Positions 52,675 to 61,557 of a DNA stretch of 64,000 bases are shown in pieces. Numbering within the stretch: the stretch's first letter is position 1; the number at the start of each line of letters is the position of its first letter. A program made the translations under genes and the position numbers. Source of the DNA: Tessaracoccus lapidicaptus (GTDB lineage: Bacteria > Actinomycetota > Actinomycetes > Propionibacteriales > Propionibacteriaceae); NCBI RefSeq assembly GCF_001693815.1, contig NZ_MBQD01000027.1:62001-126000 (forward strand). The letters are read 5' to 3'. Below the pieces are notes generated by a model. It saw only the letters and a list, made by a program, of their open reading frames with translations. It was not told where the DNA came from and did not search any database.

Positions 52675-52932
52675 TTACTCATGCGTCGCGACAGCAGAAT
52701 TCTGGGCACTGCTAGCGGTGACGTGCCAGCCCCCGCATGACTCACACTCGTAGGCGCGGACCTCGCATCGTCTCGTAGTGGCGCCGAGCAGGCATGCCCG
52801 TGTCCGCGCGTTGGCGGCGGCGTGCAGAAAGCAGATCGCCTCGGCGTGATCTCTGAAGCGCCTCTTCCCGTACCGCGGGCACACTTGGTGAATCCGTCGG
52901 GCTGCGCGCCGTCGAGTCTTCGATGTCATCAT
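52675..52932 (-). CDS. small zinc-ribbon-like protein
   Basis: An 85-residue basic protein. A first half with VCPRYGKRRFRDHAEAICFL (codon-like Cys/Tyr pattern of phage and plasmid zinc ribbons) is followed by VRAYECESCGGWHVTASSA, a Cys-x2-Cys with a following Trp-His. The layout is that of short actinobacterial proteins that turn a table-like Cys motif and GGWH end into a zinc site. Function unknown; nucleic-acid binding is possible. Confidence 0.65.
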   Translation of the reverse strand: MMTSKTRRRAARRIHQVCPRYGKRRFRDHAEAICFLHAAANARTRACLLGATTRRCEVRAYECESCGGWHVTASSAQNSAVATHE

Positions 52933-53102
52933 TCTTCCCCCGTCAAGGACCTGCCCACCTCAGAACGCCCGGAAGCCCCGTACAGCGCTACATGGGTCTG
53001 TGCGCTGAGGAACAAGACAACTGGGAGAGCGTTTAGGGACTCGCGGCTACGATTTCCAGTGCATCAAAATCGAAACGTCGGCCCCTATCTGCGCATCGCA
53101 AC

Positions 53103-53136
53103 GAACGGCCCGCCCCCCTATGGGGACGGGCCGTTC
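53103..53136 (-). terminator. terminator hairpin after the nhaC gene
   Basis: GAACGGCCCG and CGGGCCGTTC form a 10-bp perfect stem extended inward by C/G pairs; it starts 16 bases after the nhaC stop on the minus strand. Confidence 0.65.
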
Positions 53137-53151
53137 ATCGTCGGTTGTTGA

Positions 53152-54669
53152 TCAGGCGTTGATGGCTGCCTGTGGGTTGTTGAGGAACATGTCCTGCTCC
53201 GCTGGGGTGATGCGCTTGATTCCCAGACCCGTGAAGGCCCAGATGGCGGCGAAGATCATGCCTGCCCAGTTGAGAACTGCCCACGGTGCGTAATCGAGAG
53301 TCGCGACACCGAGCGTCCCAGCCATGTATGCGCCGGCTGCAGTCCATGGGATGAGCGTCTCGGTGACGGTGACCGAGTCCTCCAGTGTGCGCGAAAGCAC
53401 CTTGGGGTGCAGGCCACGTTTGATGTAAGCCTCGCGTAGCATCTCACCGGGCATGACGATGGAGACCTGGCCGTTGCAGGTGGTCGCGATGGTCACCAGA
53501 CAAATGGCGATGGTGGACAGGATGAGACTCGACGTGGACTTGGCCACGTTCATCAGCTTCTCCACGATGAGGTCGAGAGCCCCGGTGCGGGCCACCACGC
53601 CGGCGAAGGACAGGGCGCAGAAGGCGATCAGCAACGTGCCCATCATCGAGCTCATGCCTCCCCGCTCCAGGAGGCGCGAGACCTCAGCCGGGGCGCCGCT
53701 GGCGTCCAGTCCGATCGCCTCGAGCATGCTGAGGTCAAAGCCACTGAGGGTGGCCTGCACCGCGTTGGCGAAGGTTTGACCTTGGAAGATGACGGCGTTG
53801 ATGAGCGCCACGACCGAGGCCAAGATCATCACGGGCACCGTGGGTTTGCGCATCATCGAGCCCACGAGCACGATCAGCAGCGGCAGCAGCAGCAGGACAT
53901 TCCAGTTGAAGGCCTGGTCGAGGAACCCGTTGATCAGCGAGACGGATTCGAGGTTTCCACCAGCCCCAGCCGCACTCCGCCCAGCCGTGGCGAACACCAC
54001 GATGCTCAGCAGATAGGCGGGACCGGTGGTCCAGATCATGTTGCCGATGTGGGTGTAGAGGTTCACCCCGGTCGTCAGTGCGGCCAGGTTCGTGGTGTCG
54101 GACAGGGGCGACATCTTGTCGCCGAAATAGGCACCCGCCACGACGGCACCTGCGACCAGCGCAAGGTTGGCGTCGAGGCCGATGGCCACGCCCATGAAGG
54201 CGACACCAATGGTGCCGGCCGAACCCCAGGACGTGCCAGTGGCGAGCGACACGATCGAGGTGACCAGGAGGGCCGTCAGTGCCAGCCACTCGGGTGAGAT
54301 GATCTCCAGCCCGTAGTAGATGATCATCGGGATGGTGCCGCCAATCATCCACGCCCCAATGAGGAAGCCGACGGAGATGAGGATGAGGAAGGCGGGCATG
54401 ACCTTGGCGAGCTTCTCCGAGATCGCGGCCATGATTTCGTCGAAGGACCAACCCAAATAGATGGCTACAAAGCCAGCCACGAATGTCGCGGCCACGATGA
54501 GGGGTTCCGCGGCCAGCCCCAGCCAGATGTAACCAACGGCTAGGAAGACGACCATTGCCGCGATCGGCAGGAGTGCCAACCCAAGGGTTGGCACTCGTCT
54601 GGTCTTCGTCGTTCCGGGTTCGGGCGCGGACGGATGGTCGATGAACGGGTCGTTGACCTCAGCGGACAT
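53152..54669 (-). CDS. nhaC: NhaC-family Na+/H+ antiporter
   Basis: A 505-residue protein of about eleven membrane segments with NhaC/YuiF motifs: IYLGWSFDEIMAAISEKLAK, TSWGSAGTIGVAFMGVAIGL, GAYFGDKMSPLSDTTNLAAL, GQVSIVMPGEMLREAYIKRG and LEDSVTVTETLIPWTAAGAY. It exchanges Na+ (or a small organic ion) for protons; NhaC relatives also exchange malate/lactate or similar. It lies downstream of a MalY/PatB gene (42-base gap) in one unit, so an amine or amino-acid substrate is also possible. Confidence 0.9.
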   Translation of the reverse strand: MSAEVNDPFIDHPSAPEPGTTKTRRVPTLGLALLPIAAMVVFLAVGYIWLGLAAEPLIVAATFVAGFVAIYLGWSFDEIMAAISEKLAKVMPAFLILISVGFLIGAWMIGGTIPMIIYYGLEIISPEWLALTALLVTSIVSLATGTSWGSAGTIGVAFMGVAIGLDANLALVAGAVVAGAYFGDKMSPLSDTTNLAALTTGVNLYTHIGNMIWTTGPAYLLSIVVFATAGRSAAGAGGNLESVSLINGFLDQAFNWNVLLLLPLLIVLVGSMMRKPTVPVMILASVVALINAVIFQGQTFANAVQATLSGFDLSMLEAIGLDASGAPAEVSRLLERGGMSSMMGTLLIAFCALSFAGVVARTGALDLIVEKLMNVAKSTSSLILSTIAICLVTIATTCNGQVSIVMPGEMLREAYIKRGLHPKVLSRTLEDSVTVTETLIPWTAAGAYMAGTLGVATLDYAPWAVLNWAGMIFAAIWAFTGLGIKRITPAEQDMFLNNPQAAINA

Positions 54670-54711
54670 GGCGGAGCTCCTTAGGGGTGGTGTAGCTGGG
54701 TAGGGGTTCTG

Positions 54712-55839
54712 TCAGACGCGGCTGAGGAGACGGTTCATTGCCTCCTCGAACTGGCTATGAGGGCAGGCCAGGTTGAACCGGAGGTAGCCTCCGTACTCAG
54801 ATCCGAAGTCGGTGCCATAGCTGGGCACCACATGCGCCTCGTCCGTGATGAATCGTTTGAGATCCTCCTCGGACCCGGCTCCCCGCGCATCGACCCAGGC
54901 GAGGAAGGTGCCCTGCGGCTCGACCAACCGAACGCCGTCGAACCGGTCGACCGTACGCCTGAGCGTCTCGAGGTTCACGGCCACGATGGCTTCCACCTCG
55001 GCCAGCCAGTCGTCGGATTCGCGGTAGGCCGCGCGTGTGGCGGCGTCGGAGAAGAAGGACGGATTGTGGAACCCGGCGGCACGCAGCCCCGTCTCAAGGC
55101 ACTCACGAAGGACGCCGTCGGGCACGATCACGTGGGTGGTTTCGAGCCCGGGAATGTTGAACGTCTTCGCCGGCGAAGTGAAGGTGAACGTGCGACCCGA
55201 GACGCTTGGCGCGACGTCGAGCAGGAAGCGATGCCGTTGACCGGGATGGGTGAAGTCGGCGTGTACGTCGTCCGACATGACGATCACGTCGTGGGCCTCC
55301 GCGCGGTCGGCCAGCCAGAGCAAGTCCTCTTCCCCCCACACCTTCCCCACAGGGTTGTGAGGGTTGACGAGCAATAGGCCGGCGGCTTGGGCGAGCGCCG
55401 CATCCGTGGCGTCGCGATCGAGCTCGTAGCCATGGGGGGTCTGAATCAGGGGCACACGCACGGCCTCTCGTTGGTTGAGGCCGATCGCGTTCTCCAAGGG
55501 GCTGTAGGAGGGGGTGAACAAGACGATGCCATCGCCAGGGCGGGTGTGTGCACCCAAGATCAGCGCAACGACCTGCACGATGCGATGCGCCGCCACGATG
55601 TGCTCGCGGGGTACCGACCAGCCGTGGCGCCTGCCGAGCCATTCCACCGGGAGATCAACGTGATCGGGGGGGAGATCGGTATAGCCGAAGAGGCCTTCAG
55701 CCGCGCGACGAGCGACTGCATCCCGGATCGCAGGGGAACACTCGATGTCCATGTCCGCCACCGAGAGCGCGATATACGGGAGCCCCTCGTCAATGGGAAG
55801 CCCATCCCATTTCGACGACTGCGTGCCTCGGCGCGCCAT
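54712..55839 (-). CDS. MalY/PatB-type PLP enzyme (cystathionine beta-lyase-like)
   Basis: A 375-residue fold-type I aminotransferase. The N-terminal SVADMDIECSPAI is typical of MalY/PatB; the aromatic/acceptor motif is LLLVNPHNPVGKVW, then VIVMSDDVHADFTH, the Schiff-base lysine in FTSPAKTFNIPGLETTH, and a C-terminal substrate Arg in YLRFNLACPHSQ. It cleaves cystathionine or related C-S bonds. ATG 55839 with AGAGGG upstream. It is the first gene of the unit with nhaC. Confidence 0.9.
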   Translation of the reverse strand: MARRGTQSSKWDGLPIDEGLPYIALSVADMDIECSPAIRDAVARRAAEGLFGYTDLPPDHVDLPVEWLGRRHGWSVPREHIVAAHRIVQVVALILGAHTRPGDGIVLFTPSYSPLENAIGLNQREAVRVPLIQTPHGYELDRDATDAALAQAAGLLLVNPHNPVGKVWGEEDLLWLADRAEAHDVIVMSDDVHADFTHPGQRHRFLLDVAPSVSGRTFTFTSPAKTFNIPGLETTHVIVPDGVLRECLETGLRAAGFHNPSFFSDAATRAAYRESDDWLAEVEAIVAVNLETLRRTVDRFDGVRLVEPQGTFLAWVDARGAGSEEDLKRFITDEAHVVPSYGTDFGSEYGGYLRFNLACPHSQFEEAMNRLLSRV

Positions 55840-55989
55840 GACCACCCTCTTTGGTTCATGTTAAAAACAAACTTGTCGCATCGTAACATCACGCCTACTG
55901 GGGGTGATGGGGGGGGTCGATGTGCCAGGAGCTATACCGCCTCCCTCGGCGGTACAAGCGTGGAAGCCACGGTGCCGCGCGCCAGTGCG

Positions 55990-56370
55990 GCGATGATCCG
56001 GTACCGGCAACAGGCACGCCGCCGCGTCCTCGAGAGGGATCTTCCGCGGCGGGAACCACAGATCACACTGCGCCGCGTCCCCGGCCTCCCACTCGAGCCG
56101 GTCCGCCGGGTCGACGCGCTGCTGCTCCGGACGCAACCTGGCCACGTTCTCCCTGAACCAGGTGATCGACCCCGTCCAACCGACCCGCTCCGCCAGCACC
56201 GTCGCCGGCATGTCCGGCGTCGCGGCAAGCAGCGCCTTCACCCTCGGCTCGACTACCACAAACGACGTCTCCGACGGGCGACGCACATACACCGGCGGCG
56301 AGGTCGACGCGACCGCCTTCACCACCGTCGTCCGCGAGATCCCCAACCGCCTGGCGATCGCCGCATGCAT
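55990..56370 (-). pseudogene. istA: truncated IS21-family IstA transposase
   Basis: Only the N-terminal ~125 residues remain: helix-turn-helix AIARRLGISRTTVVKAVAST, then MPATVLAERVGWTGSITWFR and the start of the catalytic domain VDPADRLEWEAGDAAQCDLW-FPPRKIPLEDAAACLLP. After that the sequence breaks into unrelated residues. The first catalytic Asp region is present but the rest of the DDE domain and IstB are missing. Confidence 0.75.
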
Positions 56371-56390
56371 GGAATTACCACCGGATCTTC

Positions 56391-56531
56391 ACTATTCCCG
56401 CGCAGTCCGCAGGGTCGGTCATCGGCCGTCACGGTCGCACCGTGCGAAAACTAGAAGAGGAAACCGGCGCGCGAATCAGCATCGACGCTGCGGGCGGGGA
56501 CTGTACGTTTTCCGGTGTAACTCCGATGTAG
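56391..56531 (+). pseudogene. orphan KH-domain fragment
   Basis: An open frame without a start encodes 46 residues containing a type I KH signature: IPAQSAGSVIGRHGRTV followed by RKLEEETGARISIDAAG, with the GxxG loop as GRHG. It lies between the IS21 remnant and the IS481-like element and stops 2 bases before the latter. It looks like a piece of an RNA-binding protein gene cut on both sides by insertion elements. Confidence 0.5.
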
Positions 56532-56532
56532 G

Positions 56533-58244
56533 TGTGAAGTCTCACGAGATCGTGGACGGTTCTGTCTCGGGACATCGTGCACAGTGAGTCTCACGACATC
56601 GTGGGCACTGGGTGCGGGTGTGGGGTTTGGGCATGGACTTCAACCACGTGCCCGCGGACGTGCGGTGGGCGATCGCGAACTGGCCCGATGATGCCGAGCG
56701 GGGTGCGGTCACGCGCTTCTGCGAGCGGCACCAGATCAGTCGGGCGGTGTTCTACAAGATCCGTCGCCAGGCCGGTGAGGTCGGTCCGGTCGGCGCGACA
56801 GAGCCGGGCTCACGGCGCCCCCATCACAGCCCGAACCGGACCGACGAGCAGTTGATCGAGCACGCGCTCGCCGTCCGAGCTTGGCTTACCGAGCAGGGGC
56901 TGGACGCCGGCCCCTTGTCCGTGCTCGCCCGGATGCGCTGCCAGGGGCTGAACCCGCCCTCAAGGGCCACACTGGCTCGTGTGTTCGCTGCCGCTGGCGT
57001 GTCCAAGCCGGAACCGCGTAAGCGGCCGCGGGCGGCGAACCGCCGGGTCGTCTACCCGGCCCCGAACTGCTGCTGGCAGATAGACGCGTTCGCCTGGTCG
57101 CTGGCCGATGGCACCAGCGTGTCGATTCACCAGGTCATCGACGACCACTCCCGGATGGCCACCGCAAGCCTCGTCGCCGACGGCGAGACAGCCAGAGCCG
57201 CAGTGTTGGTCGTGTCTACCGCGATCCGCCGCTGGGGCGTCCCACAGCGGCTGCTCTCCGACAACGGGTTGGCGTTCAACCCCACCCGCCGCGGGTTCAC
57301 CGGCAAGCTGGTCGACTACCTGCTCGACCTCGGGGTCAAGCCCATCACCGGCAAACCGGACCGGCCGACAACCCAGGGCAAGAACGAACGATTCCACCAG
57401 ACGCTGCAGAAGTGGCTCAACGCCAGGCCACCAGCGAAGACAATCGAGGCCCTGCAGGCACTGGTCGACGAGTTCGACCGCTACTACAACAACGAACGAG
57501 CCCATCAAGCACTCGACGGCAAGACCCCGGCCGAGGCGTGGGCCGCCACCCCGGCCGCACCCGAACCGACGCCCGAACCCCGCCTCCTGCAAATCCCGCC
57601 CTCGGCGCGCGCCACGACCACCCCGACCACCACCGAGACGACCACCACCGAGACGACCACGATCGCTACCAGAACGCGGCTCACCCTCCACCCGGCAACA
57701 GGAGAGGCCATCGTCAAGGTCAGACCCAACGGGCAGATCAAGACGCTCGGCTGCCTGTTCTACGTGGCCACCAGCCGGGCCGGGCAGCATGTCCACGTGA
57801 CCTGGACCCCCGCCGCCGTGGAGATCATCGACCTCAACGGCGAGGTCATCAACACCTACCCTCGGCCCGCAACGACCGGCATGTACTACGGGCCCCGCAA
57901 CCCACAGCAGGGCACCCCGATGAAGACCACCCGCCAGAACCCCTCCGCCGGGATCAGCGGGACAGCCATGCGCACCGTCACCAAAGGCGGCTACGTCGGA
58001 GCCCTCGCCTCCAAGTTCTACGCCGGCTACAAGCGTCGAGGCGAGCACGTCGCGATCAGCTGGGATGCCGGCACCGTCACCCTCACCGACGCACAAGGAC
58101 ACACAATCGCGACCTACGAGAAGCCCGCGACCCGCCACGGCTGGCACGGCCCCACCCAGAACCGACCGTCCACGAACTCATGAGACACCCGACCGTCAAC
58201 GATGTCCCGAGACACAACCGTCCACGATCTCGTGAGACATCACA
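56533..58244. mobile_element. complete IS481-like insertion element
   Basis: 46-bp terminal inverted repeats (56533-56578 and 58199-58244), starting TGTGA and ending TCACA, with two mismatches. Each end holds three GTCTC-type repeats of 24-27 bp (starts 56539, 56564, 56588; and on the other strand 58238, 58213, 58186). A single transposase gene fills the space. No target duplication is visible at the flanks. Confidence 0.85.
56633..58183 (+). CDS. IS481-family DDE transposase with C-terminal extension
   Basis: A 516-residue transposase. The N-terminal helix-turn-helix is FCERHQISRAVFYKIRRQAG. The DDE core contains WQIDAFAWSLADGTSV (first Asp), RLLSDNGLAFNPTRRGFTGK (second Asp) and GKNERFHQTLQKWL (Glu), then YYNNERAHQALDGKTPAEAW. 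A ~200-residue C-terminal extension, with a Thr/Glu-rich linker and two beta-rich repeats (VKVRPNGQIKTLGCLFYVAT, then KGGYVGALASKFYAGY), is the DNA-end-binding part of some IS481 members. ATG 56633; GTG 56612 possible. The gene looks intact. Confidence 0.88.
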   Translation: MDFNHVPADVRWAIANWPDDAERGAVTRFCERHQISRAVFYKIRRQAGEVGPVGATEPGSRRPHHSPNRTDEQLIEHALAVRAWLTEQGLDAGPLSVLARMRCQGLNPPSRATLARVFAAAGVSKPEPRKRPRAANRRVVYPAPNCCWQIDAFAWSLADGTSVSIHQVIDDHSRMATASLVADGETARAAVLVVSTAIRRWGVPQRLLSDNGLAFNPTRRGFTGKLVDYLLDLGVKPITGKPDRPTTQGKNERFHQTLQKWLNARPPAKTIEALQALVDEFDRYYNNERAHQALDGKTPAEAWAATPAAPEPTPEPRLLQIPPSARATTTPTTTETTTTETTTIATRTRLTLHPATGEAIVKVRPNGQIKTLGCLFYVATSRAGQHVHVTWTPAAVEIIDLNGEVINTYPRPATTGMYYGPRNPQQGTPMKTTRQNPSAGISGTAMRTVTKGGYVGALASKFYAGYKRRGEHVAISWDAGTVTLTDAQGHTIATYEKPATRHGWHGPTQNRPSTNS

Positions 58245-58294
58245 AACAACAATGAGATACACCGTTAACTTGACAGACCCGGACTAGGACGGCG

Positions 58295-59251
58295 TCACTC
58301 GCGGTCGAGGATCGAGACCATCTCCGAGGCGAGCGCGACGTCAAGGATCAGGCTGTTGGCGAGACCGGCTCGTACGGCGCCGATGACGGTTCCCGCCTTG
58401 GCCGCACCCTCGGCGGCCACGATGATTCGGGGCACGATCCGGAGTTCCTCGGCGCTGATGCCGATCAGTCGACGCAGCGGCGGGACGTCGAGCACCTCAC
58501 CGGAGCGGGTCACGAAGATGCCGGCCACCTCCCCCTCAACGCCTGCGGCCTCGAGTTGGGCTTGGGTCTCCTCATCCAGCTGAGCTCGGAGCTGGCTGGT
58601 GGCAGGGTTCCAAGACCCGACCGACAGCATGGCAATGGTCAACTCGGCGAACAGGTCCAGTGCACGGCGGATCTGCGACTGCTCGCGCATCATGCGTGCC
58701 GCCTCTGCACTGTCGGTGACGAGCGGGGCCATGATGGGGAACGCTTCCCCTCCGGAGCGGAGAGCCGCCCTGCGGAGGATCTCGATCGGGGAGATCGCGA
58801 GGTCAGTTCCGACCGACCCGGTGAGTTGAACCACCCTGACCGGTGGCAGGTCGACGAGGTACTCGGTCATGGCTGCCAGAGTCCGGCCCCAGGACAGGCC
58901 CAGCACGTCGTGGGGGGCGATGCGGTTGGCGAGAAACCCGGCGGCCGCCGCAGCAACCTGGCGCCGCGAGCTTGCCGCGTCCCCCGTCGGGATCACCAGG
59001 CACTCGCGGAGCCCGAGCCGGTATCGCAGTGTCGTTGCCAGAGTGTCCTCCGGCTGGGGGTTCTCGTTGATCGAGATGGTGACCACTCCCAACTCCCGAG
59101 CCAGATCCAGCAGCCGCGCCACCCGGAAGCGCGAGATGCCCAAGGCTTGCCCCACCTGGATCTTGGTCAGGTCATCCAGGTAATAGGCGCGGGCCACGTT
59201 GACCATCAGGGAATGCTGGTCGACAAGCTCAGCTTCGTCGTCATTGCTCAT
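58295..59251 (-). CDS. SorC/DeoR-type sugar-responsive transcriptional regulator
   Basis: A 318-residue regulator: N-terminal helix-turn-helix YYLDDLTKIQVGQALGISRF-RVARLLDLAREL and a SorC effector domain (LGLSWGRTLAAMTEYLVDLP, VRVVQLTGSVGTDLAISPIE, IGISAEELRIVPRIIVAAEG). The effector is normally a phosphorylated sugar. ATG 59251 lies inside a 16-bp palindrome, so it should repress itself. It is divergent from the sugar ABC operon. Confidence 0.9.
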   Translation of the reverse strand: MSNDDEAELVDQHSLMVNVARAYYLDDLTKIQVGQALGISRFRVARLLDLARELGVVTISINENPQPEDTLATTLRYRLGLRECLVIPTGDAASSRRQVAAAAAGFLANRIAPHDVLGLSWGRTLAAMTEYLVDLPPVRVVQLTGSVGTDLAISPIEILRRAALRSGGEAFPIMAPLVTDSAEAARMMREQSQIRRALDLFAELTIAMLSVGSWNPATSQLRAQLDEETQAQLEAAGVEGEVAGIFVTRSGEVLDVPPLRRLIGISAEELRIVPRIIVAAEGAAKAGTVIGAVRAGLANSLILDVALASEMVSILDRE

Positions 59252-59259
59252 ATGAGCAA
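59244..59259. promoter_or_regulatory. SorC-type operator 1
   Basis: Perfect 16-bp palindrome TTGCTCATATGAGCAA overlapping the regulator start codon. Confidence 0.75.
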
Positions 59260-59326
59260 GAATCCCTGAGACATTTCGACTTGTCAAGATGCCAGAAGCT
59301 CATTAGAGTGTGCTGCGCGGGCGAAG

Positions 59327-59342
59327 TTGCTCATATGAGAAG
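59327..59342. promoter_or_regulatory. SorC-type operator 2
   Basis: TTGCTCATATGAGAAG: the same palindrome with two mismatches at one end, 83 bp from operator 1 (about eight helical turns) and just upstream of the permease start. A repressor tetramer could loop between the two. Confidence 0.7.
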
Positions 59343-59362
59343 GAATGACTCGAGGAGGCGTC

Positions 59363-60412
59363 GTGAAAAGCAGGTTCAAGGTCCCAGATGAGCTGGGCAT
59401 CGTAGGTGTGCTCATAATCGTCGCGGTGGCGATGGCTCTCATGTCACCGAGCTTCCGGAGCGGCGGGAACCTGTCCGTGCTGCTGGAGAACGGGGTGGTC
59501 GTCGCGTTCCTGGCACTGGGCCAGACGTTCGTCCTGTTGACCGGTGGGATCGACCTCTCCGTCGGATCCAACATCGCCCTCACCGGGATGCTCGCGGCGC
59601 TGACAATGGCCGCCGGGTTCCCCTGGTGGGTCGCGGTGATCGTGGCGCTGCTCGTCGGCATTGCGGTGGGCCTGTTCAACGGCCTGATCGTCCACTACAT
59701 GAAGCTACCGCCGTTCATCGTCACCTTCGCGACGTTCGGCATCACAGCGTCCATCCCGAAGATCCTCACCAACGCCCAGTCCGTCAACATTGCCGACCCG
59801 ATGTTCGCCGTCATCGGCCGGGGCTCATTGGCAGGTATCCCCACACCCGTGATCCTCGTGGTCATCGCGCTCCTCATCTTCATGTTCGTGCTTCACCGCA
59901 CCCCGTACGGCGTCCACCTCTACGCGGTGGGTGGCAACAAAGAGACCAGCAGGCTGGCCGGCATCAACATCGCTCGGGTGACCATCTCCGCGTACGTGGT
60001 CAGCGGCATCTGCGCGGCCTTCGGTGGTCTCATCACCATGAGCCGCCTGATGGTGGGATACCCCAGCGCCGGGTCGGGCAACGAGCAGTTCTACTCCATC
60101 GCCTCGTCGGTGGTGGGCGGCGTGAGTCTGTTCGGCGGCTCCGGGACGATCCTCGGCGCCTTCATCGGAGCCATCCTCATCGCCACCGTGTCGAACGGCA
60201 TGAACGTGCTCGGGGTGCCGAGCTTCTGGCAGCCGCTGGTCATCGGCGTGATCATCCTTGGCGGCGTCACCCTCGACGGCTACCGCCGTGCGGCCGCCGC
60301 GAGGCACAGCGGATTGCGCCGGATCCGCCGCAACCGCAACAAGGACAACCCGCCCGAATCCGCGGCGGAGCCGATGCCAGCGCCAGCGGGCAAGACCCCC
60401 GGCTCAAGCTGA
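59363..60412 (+). CDS. sugar ABC transporter permease, RbsC type
   Basis: A 349-residue permease of the ribose/xylose/galactose class with about nine membrane segments (LGIVGVLIIVAVAMALMSPS, FLALGQTFVLLTGGIDLSVG, SSVVGGVSLFGGSGTILGAF). The GIDLSVGS motif is diagnostic. GTG 59363 with GAGGAGG just upstream is preferred over ATG 59345, which lies next to the operator. First gene of the SorC-controlled operon. Confidence 0.92.
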   Translation: MKSRFKVPDELGIVGVLIIVAVAMALMSPSFRSGGNLSVLLENGVVVAFLALGQTFVLLTGGIDLSVGSNIALTGMLAALTMAAGFPWWVAVIVALLVGIAVGLFNGLIVHYMKLPPFIVTFATFGITASIPKILTNAQSVNIADPMFAVIGRGSLAGIPTPVILVVIALLIFMFVLHRTPYGVHLYAVGGNKETSRLAGINIARVTISAYVVSGICAAFGGLITMSRLMVGYPSAGSGNEQFYSIASSVVGGVSLFGGSGTILGAFIGAILIATVSNGMNVLGVPSFWQPLVIGVIILGGVTLDGYRRAAAARHSGLRRIRRNRNKDNPPESAAEPMPAPAGKTPGSS

Positions 60413-60497
60413 CCCGCCCTCCCACCCACTCCCCAGACACGCAGCCGCCACCGCTGGCCCTGCGCACCAATCCTCACCACATCAAGGAGACCCCACC

Positions 60498-61529
60498 ATG
60501 AGGACAATCACCCTGGCCGCCATCGGCCTCTCCGCCCTGGCCCTCACTGCCTGCAGCACGGGCGTGACCCCCACTGCCGCACCCCAGGACACCGCCTCCG
60601 CCAGCGGCAGCGCCGACGCGGGCGCCGGCATCTACCTCACCGACATCCCCCGCCCCGAGGCCTGCGAGAGCGACTCGCCCTTCATCGCAGTGTCCCTGCC
60701 CAACCTCACCAACCCGTACTACGTGTTCATGAAGAAGGGCTTCGAGGAAGCGGGCGCAGAGGCCGGCCTCAAGGTCGAAGTCCAGGTCGCCGACAATGAC
60801 GACGCCGCCCAGCTCGCCCAGGTGCAGGCCATGCTGCAGCGCCAGCCTTGCGCCTTGGCCCTCAACCCGGTCAAGTCGGCTCCCGCGGCCGCCATCGCCA
60901 AGGCCGCCAACGATGCGGGCGTCCCCGTCTTCACCGTCAACGTCACGGTCGACGAGGAGGCGATGCTCTCGCAGGGCGCCAAGATCGTGCAGTACCTCGG
61001 CGCGGACAACGTCGCCGGCGGCCGCCAGTCGGCCGAGCTCGCGCTGGAGCACATGGGCGCTGACGCCGAAATGAAGATCGGCTTCGTGTCGGAGCCTGAC
61101 GAGATTCCGGTCGTGTTGCGCGACCAGGGCTTCCGTGACGGCATCGCCTCCAACCCGAACGCAGAGGTGGTGGCCACAGTCGACGGCAACGTCAAGCCCG
61201 ACGACAGCCTCAAGGTGACCCAGGAGATGCTCCAGGGCAACCCGGACATCAACGTGATCTTCGCGTCCACCGGCCCAGCCTCCTACGGCGCCATCCAGGC
61301 TGTGATGGGCAGCGGCCGCGACGTCAAGGTGTACGGCTTCTGCGCCGAGGGGGAGGCCACCACAGACGTCTACCCCGGTTGCGTCGCCCAGGAGCCGCAG
61401 CTGTACGGCCAACTGGTCATCGAGGAGATCACCGCCTGGCTCGGGGGCGAGACCCCGGAGCAGGAGATCCTGCAGCCGCTGAAGGTCTTCTCGAACGGCG
61501 AGAAGCCCGCCGACAACGAGCTCGGCTGA
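60498..61529 (+). CDS. sugar-binding lipoprotein, RbsB type
   Basis: A 343-residue lipoprotein (lipobox LTAC) with a Ser/Ala linker and a periplasmic-binding-protein 4 fold (IAVSLPNLTNPYYVFMKKGF, LALNPVKSAPAAAIAKAAND, VIFASTGPASYGAIQAVMGS). AAGGAG precedes ATG 60498. Works with the flanking permease and ATPase. The pocket is not close enough to known ones to name the sugar. Confidence 0.92.
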   Translation: MRTITLAAIGLSALALTACSTGVTPTAAPQDTASASGSADAGAGIYLTDIPRPEACESDSPFIAVSLPNLTNPYYVFMKKGFEEAGAEAGLKVEVQVADNDDAAQLAQVQAMLQRQPCALALNPVKSAPAAAIAKAANDAGVPVFTVNVTVDEEAMLSQGAKIVQYLGADNVAGGRQSAELALEHMGADAEMKIGFVSEPDEIPVVLRDQGFRDGIASNPNAEVVATVDGNVKPDDSLKVTQEMLQGNPDINVIFASTGPASYGAIQAVMGSGRDVKVYGFCAEGEATTDVYPGCVAQEPQLYGQLVIEEITAWLGGETPEQEILQPLKVFSNGEKPADNELG

Positions 61530-61557
61530 ACCACCACACGACGAAAGGGAGATGGAG

